This document shows, piece after piece, positions 1 through 7,909 of a DNA stretch of 64,000 nucleotides. The stretch lies in contig CP047918.1 of assembly GCA_010202265.1 (NCBI GenBank), forward strand, positions 1 through 64,000, in the 5' to 3' direction. Source of the DNA: Candidatus Saccharibacteria bacterium oral taxon 955. Its GTDB lineage: Bacteria; Patescibacteriota; Saccharimonadia; Saccharimonadales; Saccharimonadaceae. The stretch's first letter is position 1. Every line of letters starts with the position of its first letter. The notes under the pieces were generated by a model, which was not told where the DNA came from, searched no databases, and was given only the letters and a program-made list of their open reading frames with translations. The translations under genes and the position numbers were made by a program.

Positions 1-1350
1 GTGCATAACGCATTGTGGCAGAGTGTTCTCGGTGAGATTGAGCTATCGGTCTCCCATGGAAACTTTGAGACATGGTTCAAGAACACTGAGCTCATAGACT
101 ACAGCGACTCGTCTGTCACGATTGGTGTTGCAAACATCTTTGCAAAAAGTCAGTTCGAGAAGAAATTTAACGATCAAATCAAAGACGTTTTGAAGCGTAA
201 TGGAGTGAACGCAGAAAATATTTGCTACGAGGTCAAATCAGCAAAAAAGCGCGTCATCAGTCGAGAAACTACAGGCGTAAACGAAATTCAAAATCGCGCC
301 AGTGAACTCGTCTCTCGCTCGCAACCCGCTCCTGCTACAACCCTTAACCCACGCTACACATTCGATTCATTTATAGTCGGCTCATCAAACGACCTCGCCT
401 ACACAGCGTGTCAAGCGGTAGCTGCAAATCCAGGAGTAAAATATAACCCGCTATTCATATATGGTGGCGTTGGACTCGGTAAGACCCACCTTCTTCAGGC
501 GGTAGGCAATGAAGTCATAAAGAACGACAGCTCAGCAAAAGTCGCCTACCTTAGCTCCGAAACTTTTGTCAAGGAATTTCTCGAGAGTATCCGCTTCAAG
601 AAAACTGGTTTTTCTGATAAATATCGTAATGTTGACGTCCTAATTATCGACGACATGCAGTTTATCGCTGGCAAAGAGAAAACTCAGGAGGAGTTCTTTC
701 ACACATTCAATGCCCTGCACCAAGCCAACAAGCAGATTATTATCGGCTCGGATAAGCCACCGCGCAGTATCCCAACTCTTACGGAACGTCTTCGCAGTCG
801 ATTCGAATGGGGTATGGCGATTGATATCCAGATGCCCGACTTTGAAACGCGCTGTGCGATTGTCGAGACAAAAGCGGGACTATCCGGCGTCACACTTGAG
901 CGTGACACCGTCGAATATCTAGCAAAAAACATCAAAACAAATGTCCGCGAGCTTGAGGGTGCCTTAAATCAACTTCTCGCCTACGCCGAAATGCGTGGTA
1001 TCTCGCCAGACGCTTCAACTGCCGAAGGACTGTTAGGTAATATTCGCCAGTCTCGCCCGCAACATATCACGGCCAAGCAGGTTATCGAAAAAACTGCCCG
1101 TCATTTCCAGATAGATATAAAAGAAATATGTGGTAATCGACGCGATAAACATATTGTCGTGCCACGCCAGATTGCGATGTACTTACTAAGAAGCGAACTT
1201 CATCTCAGCTTCCCTCGTATTGCCCAGGAGCTAGGTCGCAAAGACCACACAACAGCAATCCATTCGATAGAAAAAATTGAACGATCGATCAAACTCGACT
1301 TTCTCATTCGCGAACAGGTCGCTGAAATCCGGGAGAAACTGTATGCCTAG
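1..1350 (+). CDS. dnaA: Chromosomal replication initiator DnaA
   Basis: DnaA binds 9-bp DnaA boxes at the origin, melts the DNA and loads the replicative helicase. The 449-residue protein is of normal family length. It has an N-terminal helicase-interaction domain (about 1-80), a variable linker, an AAA+ domain with Walker A GGVGLGKT at 155-162 and Walker B VLIIDDMQF near 215, an arginine-finger segment RLRSRFEWG, and a C-terminal DNA-binding domain with the signature GRKDHTTAIHS. The start is GTG at the first base of the window, so the sequence was evidently numbered from this gene. A DnaA-box-rich gap and dnaN follow, the usual bacterial origin order. Confidence 0.98.
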   Translation: MHNALWQSVLGEIELSVSHGNFETWFKNTELIDYSDSSVTIGVANIFAKSQFEKKFNDQIKDVLKRNGVNAENICYEVKSAKKRVISRETTGVNEIQNRASELVSRSQPAPATTLNPRYTFDSFIVGSSNDLAYTACQAVAANPGVKYNPLFIYGGVGLGKTHLLQAVGNEVIKNDSSAKVAYLSSETFVKEFLESIRFKKTGFSDKYRNVDVLIIDDMQFIAGKEKTQEEFFHTFNALHQANKQIIIGSDKPPRSIPTLTERLRSRFEWGMAIDIQMPDFETRCAIVETKAGLSGVTLERDTVEYLAKNIKTNVRELEGALNQLLAYAEMRGISPDASTAEGLLGNIRQSRPQHITAKQVIEKTARHFQIDIKEICGNRRDKHIVVPRQIAMYLLRSELHLSFPRIAQELGRKDHTTAIHSIEKIERSIKLDFLIREQVAEIREKLYA

Positions 1351-1617
1351 TCCTTGTGGAAATTCTGTGTTCAACTTGCGTATATATGCCCGTAAAAGTT
1401 GTGTTCACTCATCCACAGCACACTCGTCGACATACATAAACTATGCTTTAGCAGCGGAAAAGTACCGACATTCACACAAGAAAGACACATCCATATCCGC
1501 GACAATATCCACACGAAAAATACCCAGATCCACATCTGTAAAAAGTCGATTTATCCCCACCATCCACAGTACCTATAACTACTCATCATAAATCTAAAAA
1601 GGAGAATAATAACTATT
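1351..1617. other. Probable replication origin (oriC) with DnaA-box cluster
   Basis: This 267-bp gene-free gap lies between dnaA and dnaN. Near-matches to the DnaA box TTATCCACA cluster on the plus strand: TCATCCACA at 1409-1417, ATATCCACA at 1505-1513, AGATCCACA at 1526-1534, TTATCCCCA at 1551-1559 and CCATCCACA at 1560-1568. The last two abut. A perfect TTATCCACA is absent. The 3' part (about 1569-1617) is AT-rich and ends in the dnaN ribosome-binding site AAGGAG. An open frame at 1277-1591 crosses this gap but has no recognisable protein and is best read as chance. Origin function is inferred from context and box density. Confidence 0.8.
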
Positions 1618-2718
1618 ATGGAACTGTCTGTCACTCAAGATAATCTCGCTCGTGCACTTAGTGCCGTTGGTCGTGTTGCGAGCAACAGGGCGGGCCTACC
1701 GATTCTTGGCAATATCCTTTTACGCACAGAAGGCACTCGCCTATTAGTTGCAGCGACCAATCTAGAGATTGCGGCAACTTATTATATTGGCGCAAAAGTA
1801 TCAAAGCAAGGGTCACTTACGCTCCCAGCTAAACTAGTAAGTGAGTTTATTTCAAGCCTCCCGAAAGGAACTGTGGATATATCTACAAAAGGAACATCTA
1901 TGACACTTACGTCGGGCAATTTCTCATCGATTATGAGCGGTGTTGACTCTTCGGAGTTTCCAGAACTACCATCCATCGACGAAAAAGAGGCGGTTGCTTA
2001 TACAATTTCGGTTACTGATTTTAAACAGGCGGTAAATCAAACGATTATTACAACAAGTAGCGATGTAACGCGACCTGTTCTGACGGGTGTTTATTGGCAT
2101 TCAATCGACGGAGAATTGTACTTAGCGGGAACCGATGGGTATAGGCTGGCAGAGCGCCGTCTTGTTAAGACAAAAAGTGAGATCGCCGCAATTGTGCCTA
2201 CGTCTAGCCTACAGGAAGTGCTACGTACGATTACAGATGGAGTTGATGAGATTGAGGTGTTGTTTGATGATACACAAGTTCGTTTTCGGGTTGGTAGTGC
2301 TGAGATTACGAGTCGCTTGATTGACGGCAATTACCCAGACTACCGTCAGCTGATTCCGAAAGAATCCGAAACCTCAATCCAGCTGAGGTCGGATGAATTT
2401 GCGCGTATTGTTAAGATTGCTGGGTTGTTTGCGCGTGAGTCTGGAGGTAGTATCACGCTCACGGCGGACGCCGATACTCAGCAGTTGAGCATTCACTCTA
2501 TTGCTAGTGAATTAGGGGAAAACACCTCTAGCGCTGATGCAAAGATCACTACTAGCGGGCAGGTTACACTTAACTCACGCTATATTAGTGAAGCGCTTGG
2601 TGTCCTTGATGGTGAAGTAATTGAATTTAGGTTTAGCGGAAAACTCTCCCCCTGTGTCCTCACCTCTGTCGAGAAAAATCCAAACTATACGCACATTATT
2701 ATGCCACTAAAGAGCTAG
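1618..2718 (+). CDS. dnaN: DNA polymerase III beta sliding clamp
   Basis: This is the ring-shaped processivity clamp that tethers the replicative polymerase and other repair enzymes to DNA. The 366 residues match the usual clamp length of three similar domains. The start region MELSVTQDNLARAL and the C-terminal end HIIMPLKS (family PMR/PLR-type ending) are typical. AAGGAG lies about 13 bases before the ATG, a little far, and an AATAAT hexamer lies 7 bases before it. recF begins one base after the stop, so the two are probably translationally coupled. Confidence 0.97.
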   Translation: MELSVTQDNLARALSAVGRVASNRAGLPILGNILLRTEGTRLLVAATNLEIAATYYIGAKVSKQGSLTLPAKLVSEFISSLPKGTVDISTKGTSMTLTSGNFSSIMSGVDSSEFPELPSIDEKEAVAYTISVTDFKQAVNQTIITTSSDVTRPVLTGVYWHSIDGELYLAGTDGYRLAERRLVKTKSEIAAIVPTSSLQEVLRTITDGVDEIEVLFDDTQVRFRVGSAEITSRLIDGNYPDYRQLIPKESETSIQLRSDEFARIVKIAGLFARESGGSITLTADADTQQLSIHSIASELGENTSSADAKITTSGQVTLNSRYISEALGVLDGEVIEFRFSGKLSPCVLTSVEKNPNYTHIIMPLKS

Positions 2719-2719
2719 T

Positions 2720-3751
2720 ATGAACATTAGGTCGCTTAGACTTCAGAACTTCCGTAATCACTCCGATGAGACGGTTTCGTTTGATAGCCCGATTACCGTG
2801 ATTTACGGTAATAACGGTACTGGTAAAACAGCAATTTTAGAGGCGATCTATATCGCTCTGAGAGGCTCTTCTTTTCGAGGGACTGATAAAGATATTCTCA
2901 AAAATGGCAAACCATGGTATCGCATCGATATAGAGACAGATAGTTACGAGGTTACGTCAGTCTATGGTGTAAATGAGTATAAGCGAAAATATTTTTTAGT
3001 TGAAGACAGGAAGTCATTGAGACTTCCACGACAATTTCGTCGACCTGTCGTTTTATTTACTCCTGATGATCTTCGCTTAGTGGACGGTTCACCGTCTCGC
3101 AGGAGAAAATATCTAGATACCTTCCTTTCTCAGTATGACCCGACTTACGCACGACAGCTGAGGCGATATGAGCGTGCCCTTGCTCAGCGCAACAAGCTGC
3201 TAAAATACACAGAAACAACAAACGAAACGCTATTTTCTTGGAACGTTATTTTAAGTGACGCAGGGACATATATCATCAATGCTCGTTGTGATTATATCAA
3301 CAAATTAAATCAGTCTATTCAAGCTTATTATCGGGACATATCGGGTAATAATGATCATGTGCGACTTGAGTACACTGGATATAGAGCCTCTAGTCAACAG
3401 TTGCTTCACGCCTATGAACATAGCCTTGCTCGTGACCAATGTGCGCAACATACCTCTGTCGGTCCACATCGACACGACTTAGAGATACGTTTAAACGATC
3501 GACCTGCCGAAGAGGTCGCATCGCGTGGAGAGGTTCGCACACTGATCCTTGCCCTCAAGTACCGAGAGGTTGATATCGTGCGAGCTAATGATGAGGTTGA
3601 TCCAGTGATTCTCCTTGATGATGTATTTGGTGAGCTTGATGAGGTTCGTCAAAATAATCTGCTCAAGGAACTAGACGGTCTTCAGATAATTATTACATCT
3701 ACTCATACTATCGGGCGAGAAGGTATCGCCCATATCTATCTCGCGGATTAG
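2720..3751 (+). CDS. recF: DNA replication/repair ATPase RecF
   Basis: RecF is an SMC-like ATPase that helps load RecA at gapped DNA. The 343 residues contain Walker A GNNGTGKT (30-37), the ABC-type signature region SVGPHRHDLEI, and Walker B PVILLDDVFGELD near the C-terminus. It is slightly shorter than typical RecF proteins (about 360) but all core motifs are present. The start codon is one base after the dnaN stop. The gene ends convergently with, and overlaps by 4 bp, the last gene of the minus-strand secretion operon, leaving no room for a terminator. Confidence 0.95.
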   Translation: MNIRSLRLQNFRNHSDETVSFDSPITVIYGNNGTGKTAILEAIYIALRGSSFRGTDKDILKNGKPWYRIDIETDSYEVTSVYGVNEYKRKYFLVEDRKSLRLPRQFRRPVVLFTPDDLRLVDGSPSRRRKYLDTFLSQYDPTYARQLRRYERALAQRNKLLKYTETTNETLFSWNVILSDAGTYIINARCDYINKLNQSIQAYYRDISGNNDHVRLEYTGYRASSQQLLHAYEHSLARDQCAQHTSVGPHRHDLEIRLNDRPAEEVASRGEVRTLILALKYREVDIVRANDEVDPVILLDDVFGELDEVRQNNLLKELDGLQIIITSTHTIGREGIAHIYLAD

Positions 3752-4377
3752 CGGATGGCGATATTATTAACACTTGTTAGTATATCGATCGGTATGTTTG
3801 GTGTATTGTACTTTGTGAGAACTATTTCTGGAGTACTGACTATCTCCCACGATCCTGATTTTTTTTGAGCAAGCACGCGGTAGTATCCACCTGGACTCGA
3901 TGGGTCCATATTTACAGGGGTGAGTAGCACGCCAGCCCATTCTCCTTTGCTAAATAACTTCGTATTATTCGCCTGAAAACGTTGCATCTGGCTTGGGTAT
4001 TTAGCAGTGAGAGCTTGAGAAAGGGCAGATAACTCATTTTTTGCAATTGAATCTAGATACGACTCAGAATAGCTTGGGTCAACCGTAATAGACTCTGTAT
4101 TTTTAACACTAAAATTAACAGGCTTTTTTGAGATTTTATCTCCCGATGGGGTATATTCATACGAGCCAACACGTAGTTTAACGGTAGGTTTATCTTTGGT
4201 GACGGTTGCGATTACTGGCTTTTCTTCGGCGTTCTCATCTTTGATGTAGATCTCAACTTTTGATATGTTGTCCGACAGATTAAAGGTCACGTCTTTGTAC
4301 TGAAGAAATTCGTATAAACCCCATATGACGGCAGAAGTTATAACAAGGATAACGGCTGGGATGAGCAGTTTTCTCAT
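3748..4377 (-). CDS. Membrane-anchored protein with extracytoplasmic beta-rich domain, unknown function
   Basis: I do not recognise a named family. The 209 residues start with an N-terminal membrane anchor (about 5-27) followed by an outward-facing domain. Its first half (about 30-110) has the short alternating beta pattern and the Gly-Ser-Tyr-Glu-Tyr turn of PEGA-like surface domains. The second half resembles a small globular cargo or binding domain, with a stretch about writing out Tyr and Lys-Ser-Gly-Ser-Trp. It is the last gene of the minus-strand T4SS-like operon, and its start overlaps the stop of the upstream gene by 4 bp (ATGA type), so co-translation is likely. A role in the envelope machine is inferred only from position. 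Confidence 0.75.
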   Translation of the reverse strand: MRKLLIPAVILVITSAVIWGLYEFLQYKDVTFNLSDNISKVEIYIKDENAEEKPVIATVTKDKPTVKLRVGSYEYTPSGDKISKKPVNFSVKNTESITVDPSYSESYLDSIAKNELSALSQALTAKYPSQMQRFQANNTKLFSKGEWAGVLLTPVNMDPSSPGGYYRVLAQKKSGSWEIVSTPEIVLTKYNTPNIPIDILTSVNNIAIR

Positions 4378-5000
4378 TTGAATGGATTCTCCTCATTTTT
4401 GAAGTGAATTTTATACTCAGCTGGGTTGTATCCCCAGGCTGATATCTGTGTAATAGCGGCGTCACGGTAAGTTGGTGGAGCGTCAATCTCTATAATGATG
4501 GCTTTCTCTGTTGGGTCTTCTGGATCGGCACGATAACCGATCGTAAACAGGAGGTTTGAGTATGGAAGTAGTCGAATAATAGGATTGGCATCTGATTGCT
4601 CCTCGCCTCTCTCTACAGCAGCCTTACCGGCCTGGCTTTCGGCCGCAGAAAAGTCTCGGCGTCGGTTCTTGTAGATCGTCTGGCCAGCGTCGCTGACTGG
4701 TGATAGAACACCAGTAATTGTTTGCCCAGCTGCGTCTTTTCGCACTGTTATCTTGCCGGCCACTGTTTTAAACTCTGGGCGTGAGATTACGTATGAGTGC
4801 GAGCCTGGTTCAAGGTATACGGTATCTCCCCCGTGGTTTTTACCATCAATCTTAACTGTTGCGTCAGCCGGTGCTTTAATAATCCTGATCGCTACCTTGC
4901 CGTCGGCTTGGTGTATTTGGATAATTGACCAGACGATAATTCCGATAAAAGCAAGTGCTACTATGGCGATGGCTATCTTTGTTTTATGTACGTTATCCAT
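4374..5000 (-). CDS. Membrane-anchored PEGA-domain protein
   Basis: This 208-residue protein has one N-terminal transmembrane helix (about 8-29) and a predicted external domain. Residues about 33-95 fit the PEGA pattern: IRIIKAPADATVKIDGK, then a Gly-rich turn and a Leu-Glu-Pro-Gly-Ser-His-Ser-Tyr strand. PEGA domains are short beta modules common on bacterial surface proteins; their partners vary. The remaining 110 residues are of unknown fold. A purine-rich AAGAAGTAGGG precedes the ATG, and the upstream hydrolase gene ends 3 bp away. Being in an operon with secretion genes suggests an accessory envelope role. Confidence 0.8.
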   Translation of the reverse strand: MDNVHKTKIAIAIVALAFIGIIVWSIIQIHQADGKVAIRIIKAPADATVKIDGKNHGGDTVYLEPGSHSYVISRPEFKTVAGKITVRKDAAGQTITGVLSPVSDAGQTIYKNRRRDFSAAESQAGKAAVERGEEQSDANPIIRLLPYSNLLFTIGYRADPEDPTEKAIIIEIDAPPTYRDAAITQISAWGYNPAEYKIHFKNEENPFK

Positions 5001-5003
5001 ACC

Positions 5004-7511
5004 CTACTTCTTTCTGTACCATGTTGTATCTGATTTGGTCAAACTCTCTCGTCCGGCGACTGGTGCACGCTCGCAAAGTGAGGCGGAGGCGATCTTTGAC
5101 GAGAATCCTGGAATATCTCCAACGTAGATGAATGTATGACCAGGAAGCATCGCTACATCGCCAGGTTTTAACGTGCCAGTGTCTATCTCACTACCCTTCC
5201 CTAGTCTCTGCCAGTTTTCTCTCAACCACTTCTCTTGGGTGTCTGTCGGTCCGCCTTTTGCGTCGTAGTTGTAGTGAGGTTCCCAGCCACTATTGACGAC
5301 TAGTCGAGTAACAAACCCTCCACAGTCGACGCCGTCGCTTAGAGTTCTTTTTCCACACGTGCTTATCGTGCCACCAACATATTGACCGAGTTTCTGTGCT
5401 TCGGCAACGGCTGCTTCGTATTCCGGCTTAGCCTTGGTCGCGTCACCACCTTTACCTTTGTAGGTCGGCCAGGCATAAGCTAATGTGGTAGCGGAAAGAT
5501 CTCCACCGGCAAAGGATGATGAATCTTCAGGGCAACCCCCCGATGTAGCGCCTGCGCCCGCAGGGTTAGCGGCAACAACGCCATCAACAATTCCCTTAGT
5601 GTATCTTGCGATTTCTCCCTCGTCCATCTTGCCGTCAGAGCCGTGAGCGAACTCGTTATACGACCACGGTATAGTTTCAGCAAATAGCGAAACGAGCGGA
5701 ATATCTCCTTTTGAAGCTACGCTTTCACGGTTAAATATGCTCTTTTGCTGTGATCCATTCTCGTCCAATCCAACTTCTCGACCCTCGGCGGCGGCACGAG
5801 CTTTTGCGATTGCGGCATTGTACTGCTGACTTTTGGCGGCGGTTGTCTTGTTTGAGAAAGCCACTCTTTTATCCTGATACTGACGATATGCACCCTCGCG
5901 TTGTGCCCAAGCTTGGTTGACGGACTCGTTTGAGTGGAGACTGATGCCAATTGCGGCTTTTGCGGCAATGGCCGCTTCTGCACGTTCGCGGGCGGTTAGC
6001 TTTTGGGTGTCTGTAGTTCGGGATAGGACTACTGTAAATCCATTTTTTTCAAGCTCAGTTTTGACGCGATTTGCGACTTTTAGCATATTCTCGGTCTCGG
6101 GTGTGCTATAGGTTTCGGCCGCAACAAGCCCAGATTTTTCGTCAGTGTATCTCGATATAGCACCACCATGACCAGGGTCCAAGAAAATAACACCCTTATT
6201 TACCGCGGTAGTTGTTGTCGTGCTTGTTGTTGCAGCGCCACTAACTGGTGTTGTTGGCGTACTATCTGTGACTGGACGAACATGGACGACACCGTTACCA
6301 CCCTTGAAATCGAGTAATTTTGCCGCCTCCCACCAGAGGTCGATATCGATAGTTTTTCCGCCAGCCTTATTGCCAGGCTGTCCTTGTCCAACATCTCGTT
6401 TTTCGGCGATGATACTTTTTCCGTTGTACGATATCTCAAGTTTTGTAAAGTTTGGAAGCTTCCCTAGGGAGTTAAATGTTAACCTTCCCGTCGATAGCTC
6501 AGCGTATCCAGCGCTACCAGCTATACCCTTAGGGGTGTTTCCTTCGCCATTGTCGTCAGATGAGAAGCCTGGTTCGACACCTTGTTTATTATTGGTGCTG
6601 ACCCATCGATTCAGTCTCGCGGACCATTCACCACCAAATGTTGAAGCACCAATAGATTTACCTTCGGCTGGGATATTGCCGACACTTTTACCTAGGTATG
6701 TAACTCCCGCATGTGACGGCGGACCTGTTGAAGCAGGTGGGCCAGTATTGTTGCCCTGTGAGTCAATCGAAGTTTGCGGAAGGTTTTTCATATCCTCAAA
6801 TATCTTTTCTCCGTTGGCTGCGCGCTTGTCTTGGTGGGCCGCGCTTTGGTCTTTTGGTCTCTCAAAACTAAGAAGCCAGATATTTGAGGCATCTTTGATG
6901 GTTTTTGATGACTTAATCGCCTCCCATTCGGTGATACCGCTCGGAGCTCCAATTCCTGGCCTAACTTTTCTAGTCGTGCTTTCTTGATAGAGAAAGTCAA
7001 GTTGAAATGTGAGAAACTTATCATTGACATCGACATCTATACCGTCTGGTACGTATCCTTTTGAGGCAGAGGCCGCTTTTCCGTACTCTTCTTTATAGTA
7101 TTTTTGCATTAAATCAGGCATCGCAGCATTCATTTTATTGACAATCTCAGTACGGCGAGTGTCTGTCCATTGAACAATACCGTACCCGCCAGCTTCCCAC
7201 GGTTTGCCTGTTTCATGACGAAACGGGCTAAATTCGCTTTCTTCTTGAATATTTCCCAGGATGCCAGCTGCCTGCTCGCCTGTCAGGCCCTTGCCGGTGA
7301 GGTAATTCCACATCTTCGCGACGTTACTGTTGCCACTAACCGCTGATCCGGCTGTCGAAGTGACACATGGATCTTTCGCGTCTGGGTCGTAGTATAGTAT
7401 GTCGTTACCCGCGTAAAATCGTTGATCAAGCGCGCGAACAGGCACCGTTTGAGTGAACGCTATTAGGATAGTTATTGAGAAGTATGCACAAAGCTTTAAG
7501 ATCTGTTTCAT
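5004..7511 (-). CDS. Four-module secreted cell-wall hydrolase (phage-tail-type lysozyme, RlpA-like, amidase_3, NlpC/P60-like)
   Basis: This large exported peptidoglycan-degrading protein has 835 residues. In order: signal peptide (about 1-28); a phage-tail-lysozyme-like domain (about 61-245) with AGILGNIQEESEF carrying the likely catalytic Glu; a double-psi barrel-like segment (about 268-415) ending IDIDLWWEA; a Thr-rich linker; an N-acetylmuramoyl-L-alanine amidase (amidase_3, about 440-650) with zinc motifs DPGHGG and SLHSNE; and a C-terminal NlpC/P60 or CHAP-type cysteine peptidase (about 680-830) with DCGGFV and GHTFIYVG for the Cys-His pair. It therefore combines predicted glycan-strand, amide and peptide cleavage in one chain. 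It overlaps the upstream gene by 4 bp. Within a T4SS locus it fits the VirB1-like role of opening the wall, but is far more elaborate. Confidence 0.88.
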   Translation of the reverse strand: MKQILKLCAYFSITILIAFTQTVPVRALDQRFYAGNDILYYDPDAKDPCVTSTAGSAVSGNSNVAKMWNYLTGKGLTGEQAAGILGNIQEESEFSPFRHETGKPWEAGGYGIVQWTDTRRTEIVNKMNAAMPDLMQKYYKEEYGKAASASKGYVPDGIDVDVNDKFLTFQLDFLYQESTTRKVRPGIGAPSGITEWEAIKSSKTIKDASNIWLLSFERPKDQSAAHQDKRAANGEKIFEDMKNLPQTSIDSQGNNTGPPASTGPPSHAGVTYLGKSVGNIPAEGKSIGASTFGGEWSARLNRWVSTNNKQGVEPGFSSDDNGEGNTPKGIAGSAGYAELSTGRLTFNSLGKLPNFTKLEISYNGKSIIAEKRDVGQGQPGNKAGGKTIDIDLWWEAAKLLDFKGGNGVVHVRPVTDSTPTTPVSGAATTSTTTTTAVNKGVIFLDPGHGGAISRYTDEKSGLVAAETYSTPETENMLKVANRVKTELEKNGFTVVLSRTTDTQKLTARERAEAAIAAKAAIGISLHSNESVNQAWAQREGAYRQYQDKRVAFSNKTTAAKSQQYNAAIAKARAAAEGREVGLDENGSQQKSIFNRESVASKGDIPLVSLFAETIPWSYNEFAHGSDGKMDEGEIARYTKGIVDGVVAANPAGAGATSGGCPEDSSSFAGGDLSATTLAYAWPTYKGKGGDATKAKPEYEAAVAEAQKLGQYVGGTISTCGKRTLSDGVDCGGFVTRLVVNSGWEPHYNYDAKGGPTDTQEKWLRENWQRLGKGSEIDTGTLKPGDVAMLPGHTFIYVGDIPGFSSKIASASLCERAPVAGRESLTKSDTTWYRKK

Positions 7512-7909
7512 GGTTGGTTCGCTTTCTCTAAAAGGGCATCTGGTGCATCACTAGGAAAGGAGTCGGCCGAAAATCCATCGCCTGAATAGGCAATTAACTG
7601 AAGTATTCGGTCTTTGATATTAAACACACAGACCATTAGACGAGACTCGCTCTCCGCTGGTTCGTTGTCAAATTGAACTTTAGTAATGAGCCACGTGTCA
7701 AGATAAGGTTCTTTTTTCTGTATAGACACATTTTCGGTGTTGATCGTCGATCCGTCTTTTGATAGTCGATTCTTGATTGATGTTGCAATCTCGGTGTCGC
7801 TATAGTCATTGATGCTCCTATGTCGCCACGGGCCGATTGTTTGCATTAGGATTACTCCAGCTATAACGATAGCTATAAATATTCCGAGACTGATAATCAA
7901 ACGTTTCAT
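7508..7909 (-). CDS. Small single-pass membrane protein, unknown function
   Basis: I do not recognise this 133-residue protein. It has an N-terminal transmembrane helix (about 4-24) and an external domain with SIKNRLSKDGSTINTEN and a beta-rich C-terminal half. It overlaps both neighbours by 4 bp (upstream M23 gene, downstream hydrolase gene), so it is embedded in the translation-coupled chain of the secretion operon. Its position between two wall hydrolases makes a regulator or scaffold for them plausible, but that is inference. Confidence 0.7.
   Translation of the reverse strand: MKRLIISLGIFIAIVIAGVILMQTIGPWRHRSINDYSDTEIATSIKNRLSKDGSTINTENVSIQKKEPYLDTWLITKVQFDNEPAESESRLMVCVFNIKDRILQLIAYSGDGFSADSFPSDAPDALLEKANQP

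Noticed and set aside
1277-1591. 104-codon open frame across the end of dnaA and the origin
   Set aside because: It overlaps dnaA, has no recognisable domain and consists of DnaA-box-rich sequence translated by chance.
6220-6987. 255-codon plus-strand open frame
   Set aside because: It lies wholly opposite the 835-residue wall hydrolase, which has clear domains; the antisense frame shows no family pattern.
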